From assembly GCF_014137975.1 (NCBI RefSeq), contig NZ_JACGWZ010000010.1:37392-101391 (forward strand): DNA of 64,000 nucleotides, written 5' to 3'. Below, piece after piece: positions 48,080 through 56,078 of this stretch. The position numbers and the translations under genes were made by a program. The stretch comes from Halosaccharopolyspora lacisalsi. Lineage in GTDB: Bacteria; Actinomycetota; Actinomycetes; Mycobacteriales; Pseudonocardiaceae. Below the pieces are notes generated by a model. It did not search any database, was not told the origin of the DNA, and saw only the letters and a program-made list of their open reading frames with translations. The first letter of the stretch is position 1, and each line of letters begins with the position of its first letter.

Positions 48080-48116
48080 GACCCGCCCGGTTCCGGTCAA
48101 AGAGCCCGGGCGGGTC
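48080..48116 (-). promoter_or_regulatory. Hairpin in the leader of the GGDEF gene
   Basis: GACCCGCCCGG (48080-48090) and CCGGGCGGGTC (48106-48116) are perfect complements with a 15-nt loop. It lies 26 bp upstream of the minus-strand start at 48054. On the plus strand it is followed by TTT, so it could alternatively act as a plus-strand terminator. Confidence 0.5.
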
Positions 48117-48209
48117 TTTCACGGTCGGAATTGATCGCTGCCACGTCTGTATGCACAAGGTCCGGACACAGCACGGAGCAGACAAGCGACACGGCCCTGA
48201 GACGGACCC

Positions 48210-48242
48210 CGCAGCACACCGCGCGCGTGTCGGTGTGCTGCG
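48210..48242 (-). terminator. Hairpin downstream of the 48270-48938 gene
   Basis: CGCAGCACACCG (48210-48221) pairs exactly with CGGTGTGCTGCG (48231-48242), loop of 9 nt, 28 bp past the stop at 48270. The rest of 48117-48269 has no recognised feature. Confidence 0.6.
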
Positions 48243-48269
48243 GGCACGCCCGGACCGGAGGTGCTGGTG

Positions 48270-48938
48270 TCACCACCACCGGATTGGCTTTGGACCGCCA
48301 ACACGGACCCATTCACGGACCTCACGTGATGCGGCACTCAGAGTGGCCATCAAAACCGGTAGCGCACCGATTCCGGCAATGATGCCGGTAACCCACGTCA
48401 CTAGTGCGGCAGTACCAAACAACCAGTGCAGAAGTCCGGCCAGTAGAAGGAACACGGCACCGCCCGTGAACAAGGCGAGTCCGAACGCTTTGAGCCAGTG
48501 CCCCGGTGAGGACAGTGCACGGGAGAACGCGCCGGGCATGACCGGCATTCGCATCTCGGGTTCCTGGTCGCACTCTTCGATGTAGGGACGCGGGCGGGGC
48601 GCAGCCGGTTCCGTTGGTTCCGCACGGGTTTCAGGGGCGTACTCGGTGACGGGTTGCTGATCCGGCCGCGGCGACGACGGATCGGTGTCCCCGCAGGTCG
48701 GCATCCTGTCGTTAACGGCCGACTGCATCGCCTCACCGATGGCGGTGGTGCGCTGGTCGTGCTTGTCAACTTCGTGCTGCGCCTGCTCCGGCGTATAGCC
48801 GTTGCTGAGGAACATCTGCATCATGGCGTTGCGCGACCGCTTGGTGAAGTCGGCGTGTTCGGCATTGTGGACAGCGTTCTCGGCCTCCCAATCGATCGGC
48901 AGCGGCGGACGTCCAGGCCGGGGGTGGTCGGTGTTCAT
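48270..48938 (-). CDS. Membrane protein of the TraB module, unknown function
   Basis: 222 residues: soluble charged N-terminus (VHNAEHADFTKRSRNAMMQM, GYTPEQAQHEVDKHDQRTTA), a disordered Pro/Glu centre, then two membrane spans (AFGLALFTGGAVFLLLAGLL and LVTWVTGIIAGIGALPVLMA) and a short basic tail. This is like Spd (spread) proteins of mycelial plasmids in topology, but no family can be named. It lies downstream of the TraB gene on the same strand. Confidence 0.7.
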   Translation of the reverse strand: MNTDHPRPGRPPLPIDWEAENAVHNAEHADFTKRSRNAMMQMFLSNGYTPEQAQHEVDKHDQRTTAIGEAMQSAVNDRMPTCGDTDPSSPRPDQQPVTEYAPETRAEPTEPAAPRPRPYIEECDQEPEMRMPVMPGAFSRALSSPGHWLKAFGLALFTGGAVFLLLAGLLHWLFGTAALVTWVTGIIAGIGALPVLMATLSAASREVREWVRVGGPKPIRWW

Positions 48939-49082
48939 GCTTCGGGTCCTCTCCTGTGTCGTACGTGCCAGTTCCCCGAATCACGGGGTTCGGTTCGACG
49001 GGGTCGTGCGCCCCCCGGTGTCCGGCGTGGGCCGGGCACCAGAAGCAAGCGGGGCGCTACAGCGCTCCGAGGTCCGTTCGGG

Positions 49083-49244
49083 TCACTGGAAGACCCCAGC
49101 GAGGAAGGTCTGCATCGAACCGGCGGCGTCGCCGAGCCAGTTCTGCCCGTCGTTGACGGTGTTGGCTGCGCCTATGGGGTCACCGATGATCCAGAACAGG
49201 ACGAAGCCGACGGCGACGTAGATAAGGATCTTCTTCTTGTCCAT
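49083..49244 (-). CDS. 53-residue single-span membrane protein
   Basis: ATG 49244 with AGGAG about 8 nt upstream; TGA at 49083-49085. Basic start MDKKK, one membrane helix (ILIYVAVGFVLFWIIG) and a polar tail (NTVNDGQNWLGDAAGSMQTF). It is positioned between TraB and the 222-residue membrane protein, like the tiny Spd-type proteins accompanying actinomycete TraB genes. The interval 48939-49082 shows nothing more. Confidence 0.7.
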   Translation of the reverse strand: MDKKKILIYVAVGFVLFWIIGDPIGAANTVNDGQNWLGDAAGSMQTFLAGVFQ

Positions 49245-49335
49245 GATGAGTACTCCTGAGTGAGTAGGTGCCCCGCCGGTCTTGGCCGGGGCGGTGTGTC
49301 GAAGCGGGGCGAGCCGAACTGCCCACCCACCCGCA

Positions 49336-49355
49336 CAGTCACCGAGGGGTGACTG
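49336..49355 (-). terminator. Short hairpin after the TraB gene
   Basis: CAGTCACC (49336-49343) and GGTGACTG (49348-49355) pair around a 4-nt loop, 21 bp beyond the TraB stop. A second GC-rich hairpin (CCCCG...CGGGG, near 49271-49290) follows before the 53-residue gene. Confidence 0.5.
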
Positions 49356-49376
49356 CAGGGCGGAGTGCGGTTCGGT

Positions 49377-51821
49377 TCACATCGCGTCCTCGGGCGCCTG
49401 GTCGGCGCGGAACCACTTCACGCCACGGCCGGATCCGGCGGCTTTCGCCTTGCCGTGGGCGTTGAGGTCCTTCAGCCGGTCGACGACGGTGGTCTTGCTC
49501 GGGGCTTTCTTCCCGCTGTGTTCGGCGTAGCGAGCGGCGATCTCACCGGTCTGGATGCCCTTCGTGCTGGCCTTGCCGAGTTGTTGGACACAGAACGCCT
49601 TGATGGGGTCGTCGTCGGGGAACTGCTTCACAGTGACTTGCCCAACCGCTTCGGCGGCGTCCTTGTTGGCGTGCTCGGCGGGCATCTGTTCGAGGCGCCG
49701 GTCCAGGTCAGCGAGCTCGTCGCCGCGGCGAGCGTCGTCGGCGTCGTGCTGGGCCTGCATGATCGCGGCGCGCTGCTCACGGACCATCTCGTCGTCTCCG
49801 GTGGTGATTCCCATCTTTTTGGCGATGTCGGTGATGTGCATTTCGGGGGCGGTGTTCATGTCGTCGTCCTCTCCGTCCGTGTCGTCGTCGTACGGTCCGG
49901 TGGTGTTGATGCGGAAGTCGCCGCTGAGGTGCGACCCCAACCATTCGGTGTTGGTTCGGATGCCCTCGACGTGCTCGGCGAGTTCGTCTTCGGTGGTGAT
50001 CGGCTCCGGCGTGCGCGGCTTGGTGACCATCTCCGGAGTGATCAACGGGTTCTCGCCGGACGCAGTCGTGCGGTTGAGGTAATCCGGAGTGGCGTACTTC
50101 ATGGTCGGCGCGTCCAGGGTGGGCCGGAACGGCCCATACAGAGATGCGAGTTCGGGAATCACACCGTGGTCGTCTTCGTCTTCGTCGTCGCCGATGTCGA
50201 CGAAGTAGCCCTTTCGGTGGACCTGCTTTCCGGTGATCGAGTTCTCTTCCACGGCTTCGCCGTAGGTGAACTTCTCCGGGTTGCCGGGCAGGTTCTCGGT
50301 GTCGGAGAGCGTGAAGGCGGCTTCGGCGGCCTTCTTGACCTTCAGGAGCTCGTTGGCGACGAGCATTTCCCGGAACTCGGCGAAGCCGTGTCCGTATCCT
50401 TCCTGGCTGCCGCGCTGGCTCGCGGTCCGCAGGATGATCCCCTGCGACCGGAACTCCTTCGTCCCGCGGGTCAGCATCGACGAGCACAGTTCCGGCAACT
50501 GCTTCCACAGGGCGCTGAGTTCGTCGATGAGGATCACGATTGCCGGGGCCGTGGCTGGGCTAAGGATGCTGGAGTTGCGGTATTCCTTGCCGCGGCCGTC
50601 GGCGAAGGCGATGGCTTGGCGCAGCATCGCAGCGGCCTTCTTGGGATCGTTTCCCATCCAGTCGATGCAGTCGCCCCACGCCGCGAAGTCCTTCCCCGCC
50701 TTCATTGAGACGTCAATGACCCAGACCAGCGCGTCCCGGCACGGCATGAGCGAGGTGATCTCGCTGTTGATGTCGACGGTCTTCCCACTACCGGTGAAGC
50801 CGACCTTCAGCCCGTGCAGGGAGCCGTAGCCCTTGCGCCAAAACTCCTTGTAGTGGGTCGAGCCGTCGTCAATCTCCCCGGCGGGGAACGGATTCTTGAT
50901 CGATGACATGTTCGGCAACAAGTGCTTGATGTGGTCGGGAATGTCCATCTCGCCGGTAGCGCCGTCGGACAGGTGATACTCGACGGCGGCGTTCACCTGC
51001 TGCCGGATCTCGTCGAGATGGGTGACGATGGGGTGTTCGAGCTTGGTGTGCTCGCTCCACGGCTTGACCCAGACCACCCGGGCGATGACGTGGTTCGTGT
51101 CTTCTTCGTCATCGAGGACGGTGACCGCACCCTGACGCAAGCGGCCGGGAATCTCGGCAGCCAGCGACGGACCCAACTGAAGGGCTTGCTCGACGCGGAC
51201 ACCGGACCCGGCAAGGTCGATGTGGTAGTTCATGCCGATCCGCCGCTGCCCGTCGGCGCTCCACACGGTTTCGGTGGCGAAGAGCCCGGCTCCGGGCATT
51301 CCGACGCGGGAGAGGACACCGCCGTCACCGTTCCACGTCTCAGCGTTCTTCTTGTCGATCTTGGCGCTGTTCACCGTGGTGCGGACCTTGCGGGACTCAA
51401 TCCATGAAACCTGCGCGGTGATCGCCCCGACTGCCCCGGCCGCGCTCACCAGCGTGTTGACGGGTCCGAACACCGATCCGGCTACGGCCCATGCCGCGGC
51501 ACCGAGACCGTGCGCGGAAACGAGTCCGCGTTCCCGTTCGGACAGGGCACCGAGCGCGACGGGCACGCCGATCGTGGCGGCTGACACAGCTCCGGTGATG
51601 ACTGCTGTCGTGGGGTCGGCGTAGTGGCCTACGCACCCGGTAAGTACCGCGGTCGCGTCGACGGCGAGCGGAACACCGTGGTGCCGGTTCTGGTGCGCCC
51701 GCGATTTCAACCACGCGCGGCGCTTCTGTTTGCGGTCTTGCTTCTTGTCGTGCTTGCGATGCTCCCGCGCAACCTTCTTCGCGGTCGGCGGCTTCGGGGG
51801 CTTCGTGACGCTTTTGCCCAT
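49377..51821 (-). CDS. TraB/TraSA FtsK-type DNA translocase for double-stranded plasmid transfer
   Basis: 814 residues. The N-terminus is very basic (KKVAREHRKHDKKQDRKQKR) and is followed by hydrophobic segments (TTAVITGAVSAATIGVPVAL, GLGAAAWAVAGSVFGPVNTL). The motor domain has Walker A LKVGFTGSGKTVDIN (~342) and Walker B PAIVILIDELSALWK (~432), with the RTASQRGSQ sensor segment. The C-terminus ends in a winged-helix-like part (KASTKGIQTGEIAARYAEHS), as in FtsK/TraB proteins that recognise 8-bp clt repeats. This translocase moves double-stranded DNA between mycelial cells and is mechanistically distinct from the T4SS at 1-18 kb. Confidence 0.92.
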   Translation of the reverse strand: MGKSVTKPPKPPTAKKVAREHRKHDKKQDRKQKRRAWLKSRAHQNRHHGVPLAVDATAVLTGCVGHYADPTTAVITGAVSAATIGVPVALGALSERERGLVSAHGLGAAAWAVAGSVFGPVNTLVSAAGAVGAITAQVSWIESRKVRTTVNSAKIDKKNAETWNGDGGVLSRVGMPGAGLFATETVWSADGQRRIGMNYHIDLAGSGVRVEQALQLGPSLAAEIPGRLRQGAVTVLDDEEDTNHVIARVVWVKPWSEHTKLEHPIVTHLDEIRQQVNAAVEYHLSDGATGEMDIPDHIKHLLPNMSSIKNPFPAGEIDDGSTHYKEFWRKGYGSLHGLKVGFTGSGKTVDINSEITSLMPCRDALVWVIDVSMKAGKDFAAWGDCIDWMGNDPKKAAAMLRQAIAFADGRGKEYRNSSILSPATAPAIVILIDELSALWKQLPELCSSMLTRGTKEFRSQGIILRTASQRGSQEGYGHGFAEFREMLVANELLKVKKAAEAAFTLSDTENLPGNPEKFTYGEAVEENSITGKQVHRKGYFVDIGDDEDEDDHGVIPELASLYGPFRPTLDAPTMKYATPDYLNRTTASGENPLITPEMVTKPRTPEPITTEDELAEHVEGIRTNTEWLGSHLSGDFRINTTGPYDDDTDGEDDDMNTAPEMHITDIAKKMGITTGDDEMVREQRAAIMQAQHDADDARRGDELADLDRRLEQMPAEHANKDAAEAVGQVTVKQFPDDDPIKAFCVQQLGKASTKGIQTGEIAARYAEHSGKKAPSKTTVVDRLKDLNAHGKAKAAGSGRGVKWFRADQAPEDAM

Positions 51822-51856
51822 GAGTAGTACCTCCGCTACTGGTCACGGTCGGAACG

Positions 51857-51888
51857 CCGGGCGGAAGTCGAAATTGACTTCCGCCCGG
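51857..51888 (-). terminator. Hairpin between the 442-residue gene and TraB
   Basis: CCGGGCGGAAGTC and GACTTCCGCCCGG form a perfect 13-bp stem with a 6-nt loop in the 76-bp gap. It may be a processing or attenuation site in the tra operon, since no T-run follows on the minus strand. Confidence 0.6.
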
Positions 51889-51897
51889 CCGGTTTGA

Positions 51898-53226
51898 TCA
51901 CTGGTTGAAGAAGGAGTTCTCGTCATCCATCGTTCGACCACGACCGGCGTTTTCGAACCGGTCGCTGTAGAGCTGCCAAAAGGTGTTGGCGGTGGCGATG
52001 AACAGATCCGCGATCTGCCCCATCGCCGCCGCGACGACGTAGAGCCCTGCCAACGCGCGGGGGTCCATGCGCCGACGCAGGTCGAGGAACATCGCCAACT
52101 GCAAGTAGGACTGGCTGGCTTGCCGGTAGGCGGCGGCCTGCCCACGCAGCTGCTGAATCCAGTCGTGCCAGTTCGCCGGGTTGTACTCAGCGACGAGCTT
52201 GAACGCGCCGTCGAGCGCGGCCACGGGGTTCGTGGTTTGCGGGATACCGGTTGTCACGGGGCTACCTCCTTGATCGGTGAAACGGGTGTCGCCCCCGTCG
52301 GGGGCGCCGGTCGGGGTGGAGCGTCGCCGCGATGGCGGGGGCGTGCGGAGCGCGTCGCGGACGTGCTTCGGAGGGGATCTCTTCACGTCGGAATCGACGA
52401 TTCCGAACGCCCATTCGTCCCCTTCCTGAGTTCGGATGAGCTGGTGCGGGTCGCGGCGGATCCCGTCGGCCCGCTTGATCGCCTCTCGGTCTTGGCGACC
52501 GGTAGCCGGGGGTGTTCTGCGCCCAGCGGCGGGGCGGTGACGTCGGGGTCTGCCGTTGCCCTGTTTGGTGCGGGGATCGAGGAGCCCGGCCGCTCTGCGG
52601 GCATCGGCTATGTTGCGGGTGGGCATCTGCCCGTTGGCGACCATCGCCGCCCGCAGGAGCGGGTCGCTACGGAGCTGCTGACGTCGGCGTCGGGAAACCA
52701 GGTGTCGTGCGGCGGTCCGCAGTACCCGTTGCCGCGTGGTGCGGGCGTAGTGGTGTCCGTAGACGGTGGCGTAGGCGTATCCGGCCCGCGTCGCGTGTCC
52801 GGCAACTCGCCGAACGTGGGGGGACGCGGCTCGGTAGGCGCGACGACCACCCTTTACGGCCGATCGGGTAGCCAGGTATCCGCCCGCAATTCCGACTCCG
52901 GTTACTCGAAGGGCCATGCCTCCGGCGACGCGGACTTTCTTGTTCTGGTACTTGTGCTTGTTCTTCAGCACCGTGCGCCGCGCCTGCTTGGCGCGGTGGC
53001 GCATGTCCCGCATCCGCTCGGTTGCGGATGCTTCGGCCTGGTGTAGGCGTCGCTCGAAGGCGTCGTCGTGATCGTCGAGGTCGCGGCGAGCCCCAGTGGA
53101 TGTGGCGGACTTCTTCGGCTTCTTCGGCGGCGGGTTTGTCTGCCGCCGGTTCCGGCCGGGAGCGTCGTCAACGATCTCGGCGTCGAGGACGTCTGACGCT
53201 CCCGGCTGAGCTGTCGCTGTCGGCAT
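51898..53226 (-). CDS. Basic membrane-associated Tra/Spd-like protein with a second internal start
   Basis: 442 residues. N-terminal half is strongly basic (RRDLDDHDDAFERRLHQAEA, MRHRAKQARRTVLKNKHKYQ) with a weak hydrophobic stretch (VAGGMALRVTGVGIAGGYLA). The C-terminal 119 residues form an acidic helical domain (DGAFKLVAEYNPANWHDWIQ, ALAGLYVVAAAMGQIADLFI). GTG at 52257 within the same frame has a perfect Shine-Dalgarno (AAGGAGGTAG at ~6 nt), so the last domain may also be made alone as a 119-residue protein, or two genes have fused. No family was recognised; it lies in the tra/spd gene string. Confidence 0.72.
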   Translation of the reverse strand: MPTATAQPGASDVLDAEIVDDAPGRNRRQTNPPPKKPKKSATSTGARRDLDDHDDAFERRLHQAEASATERMRDMRHRAKQARRTVLKNKHKYQNKKVRVAGGMALRVTGVGIAGGYLATRSAVKGGRRAYRAASPHVRRVAGHATRAGYAYATVYGHHYARTTRQRVLRTAARHLVSRRRRQQLRSDPLLRAAMVANGQMPTRNIADARRAAGLLDPRTKQGNGRPRRHRPAAGRRTPPATGRQDREAIKRADGIRRDPHQLIRTQEGDEWAFGIVDSDVKRSPPKHVRDALRTPPPSRRRSTPTGAPDGGDTRFTDQGGSPVTTGIPQTTNPVAALDGAFKLVAEYNPANWHDWIQQLRGQAAAYRQASQSYLQLAMFLDLRRRMDPRALAGLYVVAAAMGQIADLFIATANTFWQLYSDRFENAGRGRTMDDENSFFNQ

Positions 53227-53238
53227 CGTCGCTCACGC

Positions 53239-53763
53239 TCACAGTGCCCAGAACAGGGCTACGACAGCGATAACGAGCACGACAACACCAAGCCCGGCTT
53301 CCCGCGCCCGTTCCGGTTCGTTCAGCGCCGTCGCGGTGTGTGCGGCGGCCAGGGACAACACGTTCAGGGCGAACCCGGCCGGTACGGCGATGACGGCGTA
53401 CGCCACGTACAGCGTCTTCACGCTGATGTTGCTCTGCGCCTGAAACCGAGTGCGGTGCTCGGTGACGGCGTCGTAGAGGCTGGACGGCGCGACGGCGGCG
53501 AAGTCGGCGGGGATCCACCCGTCGGCGGTGCCGACCATCTTGGCGACCTTGTTCTTGGCCTTGGTCTTCGACTCGCTGGCGGTGTTCTCCGGCGACTTCT
53601 TCGTCCCCCCGGTCTTGGCGCTCTCGCTGGTCTTTCCCTGCTTGCCGTTGTCCGGCTTGGAGGGTCCAGCGGGGTCGGTGGGCGGGTTGGTCCCGTCGCC
53701 GAACAGGGCGTTCGCGTATTCGGCGGTGGTGTCCCGCTGGTCGGTGGTGGTATCGGTACTCAT
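53239..53763 (-). CDS. Two-span membrane protein of the Spd/Tra string
   Basis: 174 residues from ATG 53763 (MSTDTTTDQRDTTAEY) with TTGGAGGA upstream; the in-frame N-terminal extension is Arg-rich and was rejected. Soluble Lys/Thr-rich first half (KTSESAKTGGTKKSPENTAS) and two C-terminal spans (TLYVAYAVIAVPAGFALNVL and AGLGVVVLVIAVVALFWAL). No family was recognised. It is 12 bp upstream of the 442-residue gene. Confidence 0.72.
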   Translation of the reverse strand: MSTDTTTDQRDTTAEYANALFGDGTNPPTDPAGPSKPDNGKQGKTSESAKTGGTKKSPENTASESKTKAKNKVAKMVGTADGWIPADFAAVAPSSLYDAVTEHRTRFQAQSNISVKTLYVAYAVIAVPAGFALNVLSLAAAHTATALNEPERAREAGLGVVVLVIAVVALFWAL

Positions 53764-53841
53764 CTCCGATGTCCTCCAAGAGAGGGTCGGGTTACGGGTG
53801 GGGCCGGTGTTTCTGGTGAGGCAATCCGATTCCCCGGCGGA

Positions 53842-53869
53842 CCGGCCGCGCCCATTGAGGCGCGGCCGG
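53842..53869 (-). terminator. Hairpin between the DUF2637-like gene and the next gene
   Basis: CCGGCCGCGCC and GGCGCGGCCGG form a perfect 11-bp stem with a 6-nt loop. Similar hairpins separate several genes of this operon, suggesting differential expression along it. Confidence 0.55.
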
Positions 53870-53885
53870 AACCCGCGGACGCGGA

Positions 53886-55310
53886 TCACGCGGATTGGCG
53901 TTCCGCCTTCAGGTCGTTGGCGATGCCCGACGCGGTCGAGCGGGCACATCCGACGGCTTCAACGACCGTGCCGACGGTGATCGCACCGTCAGGCAGGTTC
54001 GCGAAGTGCTCGCGGGCAGCGGCGAGGTAGTCGACCTTGCTGGTGCGGCCCTTACGCCTGCTCTTCTGTTTTCGCTGTGCGCTGCGCCCCTTCAAGGTCG
54101 ACTCGACGGCACGCAGCGTGGGTCCGGTCTGCTCGGTGTTCGATTCCGCCGGGGGTGTTTCCGGATGGTCACTGGGACCGGCGGTGCCCGCGGTCGACTG
54201 CTTGGCGGGTGCGGCCTTGCCAACCGGAGTCGGCGGGGCAACCTTGATCCTCTTGCCGCCCACCTTGCGGCCGATGGCGTAACCAACCCGCGCTCCTGGT
54301 CGTGCCGGGCGTGGCTTGCGAGTGCGTTCCCACGCCTGCTCAACCGTGAGGGTTGGCTGGTCGATGAGCAGCTTCTTCGTCCGCCATGCGTGGTCGCTGT
54401 AGAAGACCCATCGGCCGAACCCGATCGGCTTCGGCTCCGAGATCTTCGCGGCGGCGCGAAGCCGGTCGGTGACGTGGTAATACTCCGACACCTCGTGAAC
54501 GAGAAACCCGATCGCGGTGATCGCGGCGAAGCTCGTCCCGAGCGCGGGGGAGCCGTGGAACAGCGGCTTTCCGCCGTTGATCCAGGCGAAGCGAACGACG
54601 ACCGCCGGGTCACTGAGGTGGAAGAAGTTCAGCGCCCCGGCGCCGAGCGCGGCACACCAGGACAGTCCCCGCATCGCAGTTGCTGATGCCTGCTGCTCCC
54701 GGCGTAGCCGGGCCTTGCGGCTCATGCCGACCATGCCGAACTCGAAGGTCAACGCGAAGAAGATCGCCACGGCGAACGGGAACTTCGTTGACCAGTAGGA
54801 GAGCTGACCGAGACCGGAGCCGATCAAGGCACTGACGAAGGTCATGCCGGACAGCGATCCGAGGATGTTGTCCGGGGCGGCCTTGATCCTGGCAAGTGAT
54901 TTGTCGTACCAGGTGTTCCACTCGCCGCGAGTGCGGGCGGCTTTCCTGGCCTGCCTGCGCTCGAACCGAGCGTCGGCGTCCTTGCGACGCTGGCGCCGCT
55001 TCTCGGCGATCGTTTCGGCCTTCGATCCCGGGGCGGGCTGCCATTCGTCCGCGGTTCCCGTGGTGGCCGGGACGGGATCCGGTTCTGGCAGTGGCTCCGG
55101 CGTGACCTTGCTGCCATCGGGGACAGCAACGTCGGCCGGGAGCTCCGGTTCAGGTTCGGGCTCCGCCTGGTGCTGCTCCGCCGTGGCGGTGACGTCTGCG
55201 TCGACGTCGGTGTCCTCGACCGGATCCGGGGCCGGTAGCGCGGGTCCGAGAAGTACCGCGCTACCCGATCCGGGAACGCGGTCGAGCGTGGCACTTCCGT
55301 TCGTGCTCAT
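53886..55310 (-). CDS. DUF2637/SpdA-like membrane protein with C-terminal helix-turn-helix
   Basis: 474 residues. A long acidic Pro/Glu N-terminus is followed by a basic coil (EKRRQRRKDADARFERRQAR) and about four membrane spans at ~150-270 (GMTFVSALIGSGLGQLSYW, FPFAVAIFFALTFEFGMVGM, GLSWCAALGAGALNFFHL, FAAITAIGFLVHEVSEYY), as in DUF2637 proteins. The C-terminal ~60 residues look like an HTH (LAAAREHFANLPDGAITVGT, VVEAVGCARSTASGIANDLK). DUF2637 members are usual companions of TraB on mycelial plasmids and may link to intramycelial spread. Confidence 0.8.
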   Translation of the reverse strand: MSTNGSATLDRVPGSGSAVLLGPALPAPDPVEDTDVDADVTATAEQHQAEPEPEPELPADVAVPDGSKVTPEPLPEPDPVPATTGTADEWQPAPGSKAETIAEKRRQRRKDADARFERRQARKAARTRGEWNTWYDKSLARIKAAPDNILGSLSGMTFVSALIGSGLGQLSYWSTKFPFAVAIFFALTFEFGMVGMSRKARLRREQQASATAMRGLSWCAALGAGALNFFHLSDPAVVVRFAWINGGKPLFHGSPALGTSFAAITAIGFLVHEVSEYYHVTDRLRAAAKISEPKPIGFGRWVFYSDHAWRTKKLLIDQPTLTVEQAWERTRKPRPARPGARVGYAIGRKVGGKRIKVAPPTPVGKAAPAKQSTAGTAGPSDHPETPPAESNTEQTGPTLRAVESTLKGRSAQRKQKSRRKGRTSKVDYLAAAREHFANLPDGAITVGTVVEAVGCARSTASGIANDLKAERQSA

Positions 55311-55570
55311 GCGTGCCTCAGCTCCGGGGAGATCGCGGGGATGTCGTCGGGAACCGGAAGATCCGCGTCTTCGTGGACCTTGCGGACCAGTAGCTCGACC
55401 CCACGGAGAAGAGCGCGGGCGGTGCTGCTTGCCGGGTGCTCGTCGCAGGTGAGTCCGGCGAGGAACCGCAGGTCCTCTGTGTGAGCGATGAGGGTGTCCG
55501 GGTCAAGCGCGGCAATTCCGCGTACGAACCCGGCGCTTGGGGCTGTGTAGCAAGTTATCGTGGTGCTCAC
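55307..55570 (-). CDS. Small acidic protein at the head of the tra/spd operon
   Basis: 87 residues overlapping the next gene by 4 bp. Helical (GFVRGIAALDPDTLIAHTED, ARALLRGVELLVRKVHEDAD). No family was recognised. Upstream (55571-55645) is a hairpin and then the tRNA-like element. Confidence 0.65.
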   Translation of the reverse strand: MSTTITCYTAPSAGFVRGIAALDPDTLIAHTEDLRFLAGLTCDEHPASSTARALLRGVELLVRKVHEDADLPVPDDIPAISPELRHA

Positions 55571-55601
55571 GGGCGCGTCCTTTCCATCTGTCGTCCGTCA
55601 G

Positions 55602-55636
55602 CCCCCGGCCGTGCGTGGCGATGCAGCGGCCGGGGG
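55602..55636 (-). terminator. Hairpin downstream of the tRNA-like element
   Basis: CCCCCGGCC (55602-55610) and GGCCGGGGG (55628-55636) pair around a 17-nt loop, about 10 bp from the 3' end of the tRNA-like sequence. On the plus strand TTT follows it. Confidence 0.45.
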
Positions 55637-55645
55637 TTTCTGCTG

Positions 55646-55710
55646 TGTCCCCGGCAGGGCTCGAACCTGCGCGCGACCCGCCGACCGTGTCGGCCGGGTG
55701 TCGCGGGGAC
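55646..55710 (-). tRNA. tRNA-like element, atypical (65 nt) or a tRNA-derived att sequence
   Basis: On the minus strand GTCCCCG at the 5' end pairs perfectly with CGGGGAC at the 3' end, followed by A. The T-arm GCAGG-TTCGAGC-CCTGC is canonical. The centre is too short for a D-arm, and the anticodon-like loop (CGACACG in a CCGGC/GTCGG stem) has no U33, so it is not a standard tRNA. It may be a decayed tRNA, a tRNA-like RNA, or the 3' part of a tRNA kept as an integration site. Confidence 0.35.
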
Positions 55711-55943
55711 GTCTCCCCGTCCTCGCCGAGCTCTTGTGCCCAGGTGAGACGGGGTTCATCAGCGGCAATCGCTATTACGGTCGAGGTCGCTCGGCGCTCG
55801 CCCCTGACGTCTCCCGACGCCGTCCGGTGGAGGGTCATCGCTGACGAGCTTGTCGACCGCATCGACGCGTGCCGCTGCTCTGGAGTTCTCAAACAACACC
55901 GGAAGCCTTTCGACTGTCCGTATCCCGCGAGTGACGACCTAAG

Positions 55944-55996
55944 ATTGACCCAATCTGATCTATATGTCAAGTGATGCCACCTTAATCGGGTTAAAA
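55944..55996. promoter_or_regulatory. AT-rich candidate operator of the GntR gene
   Basis: TTGAC...GTCAA flank 16 bp (TTGACCCAATCTG then ATCTATATGTCAA at ~55946-55971), an imperfect dyad in a locally AT-rich stretch. TTAATCGGGTTAA follows at ~55983-55995, flanked by ACCTT/AAGGT. It lies 85-135 bp upstream of the GntR-type gene, where KorSA-like repressors bind on related plasmids. No other gene was recognised in 55711-56078. Confidence 0.4.
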
Positions 55997-56078
55997 AGGT
56001 TGCCCCTGTCATGCGTCGGGGCGCACAAGGTGGCGCTAACCTGGTGATACGCCACGCACAGACAGGAAAGGACGCGCG

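Noticed and set aside
49365..50708. Plus-strand frame of 447 codons
   Set aside because: Antisense shadow of the TraB gene, whose Walker motifs are intact on the other strand.
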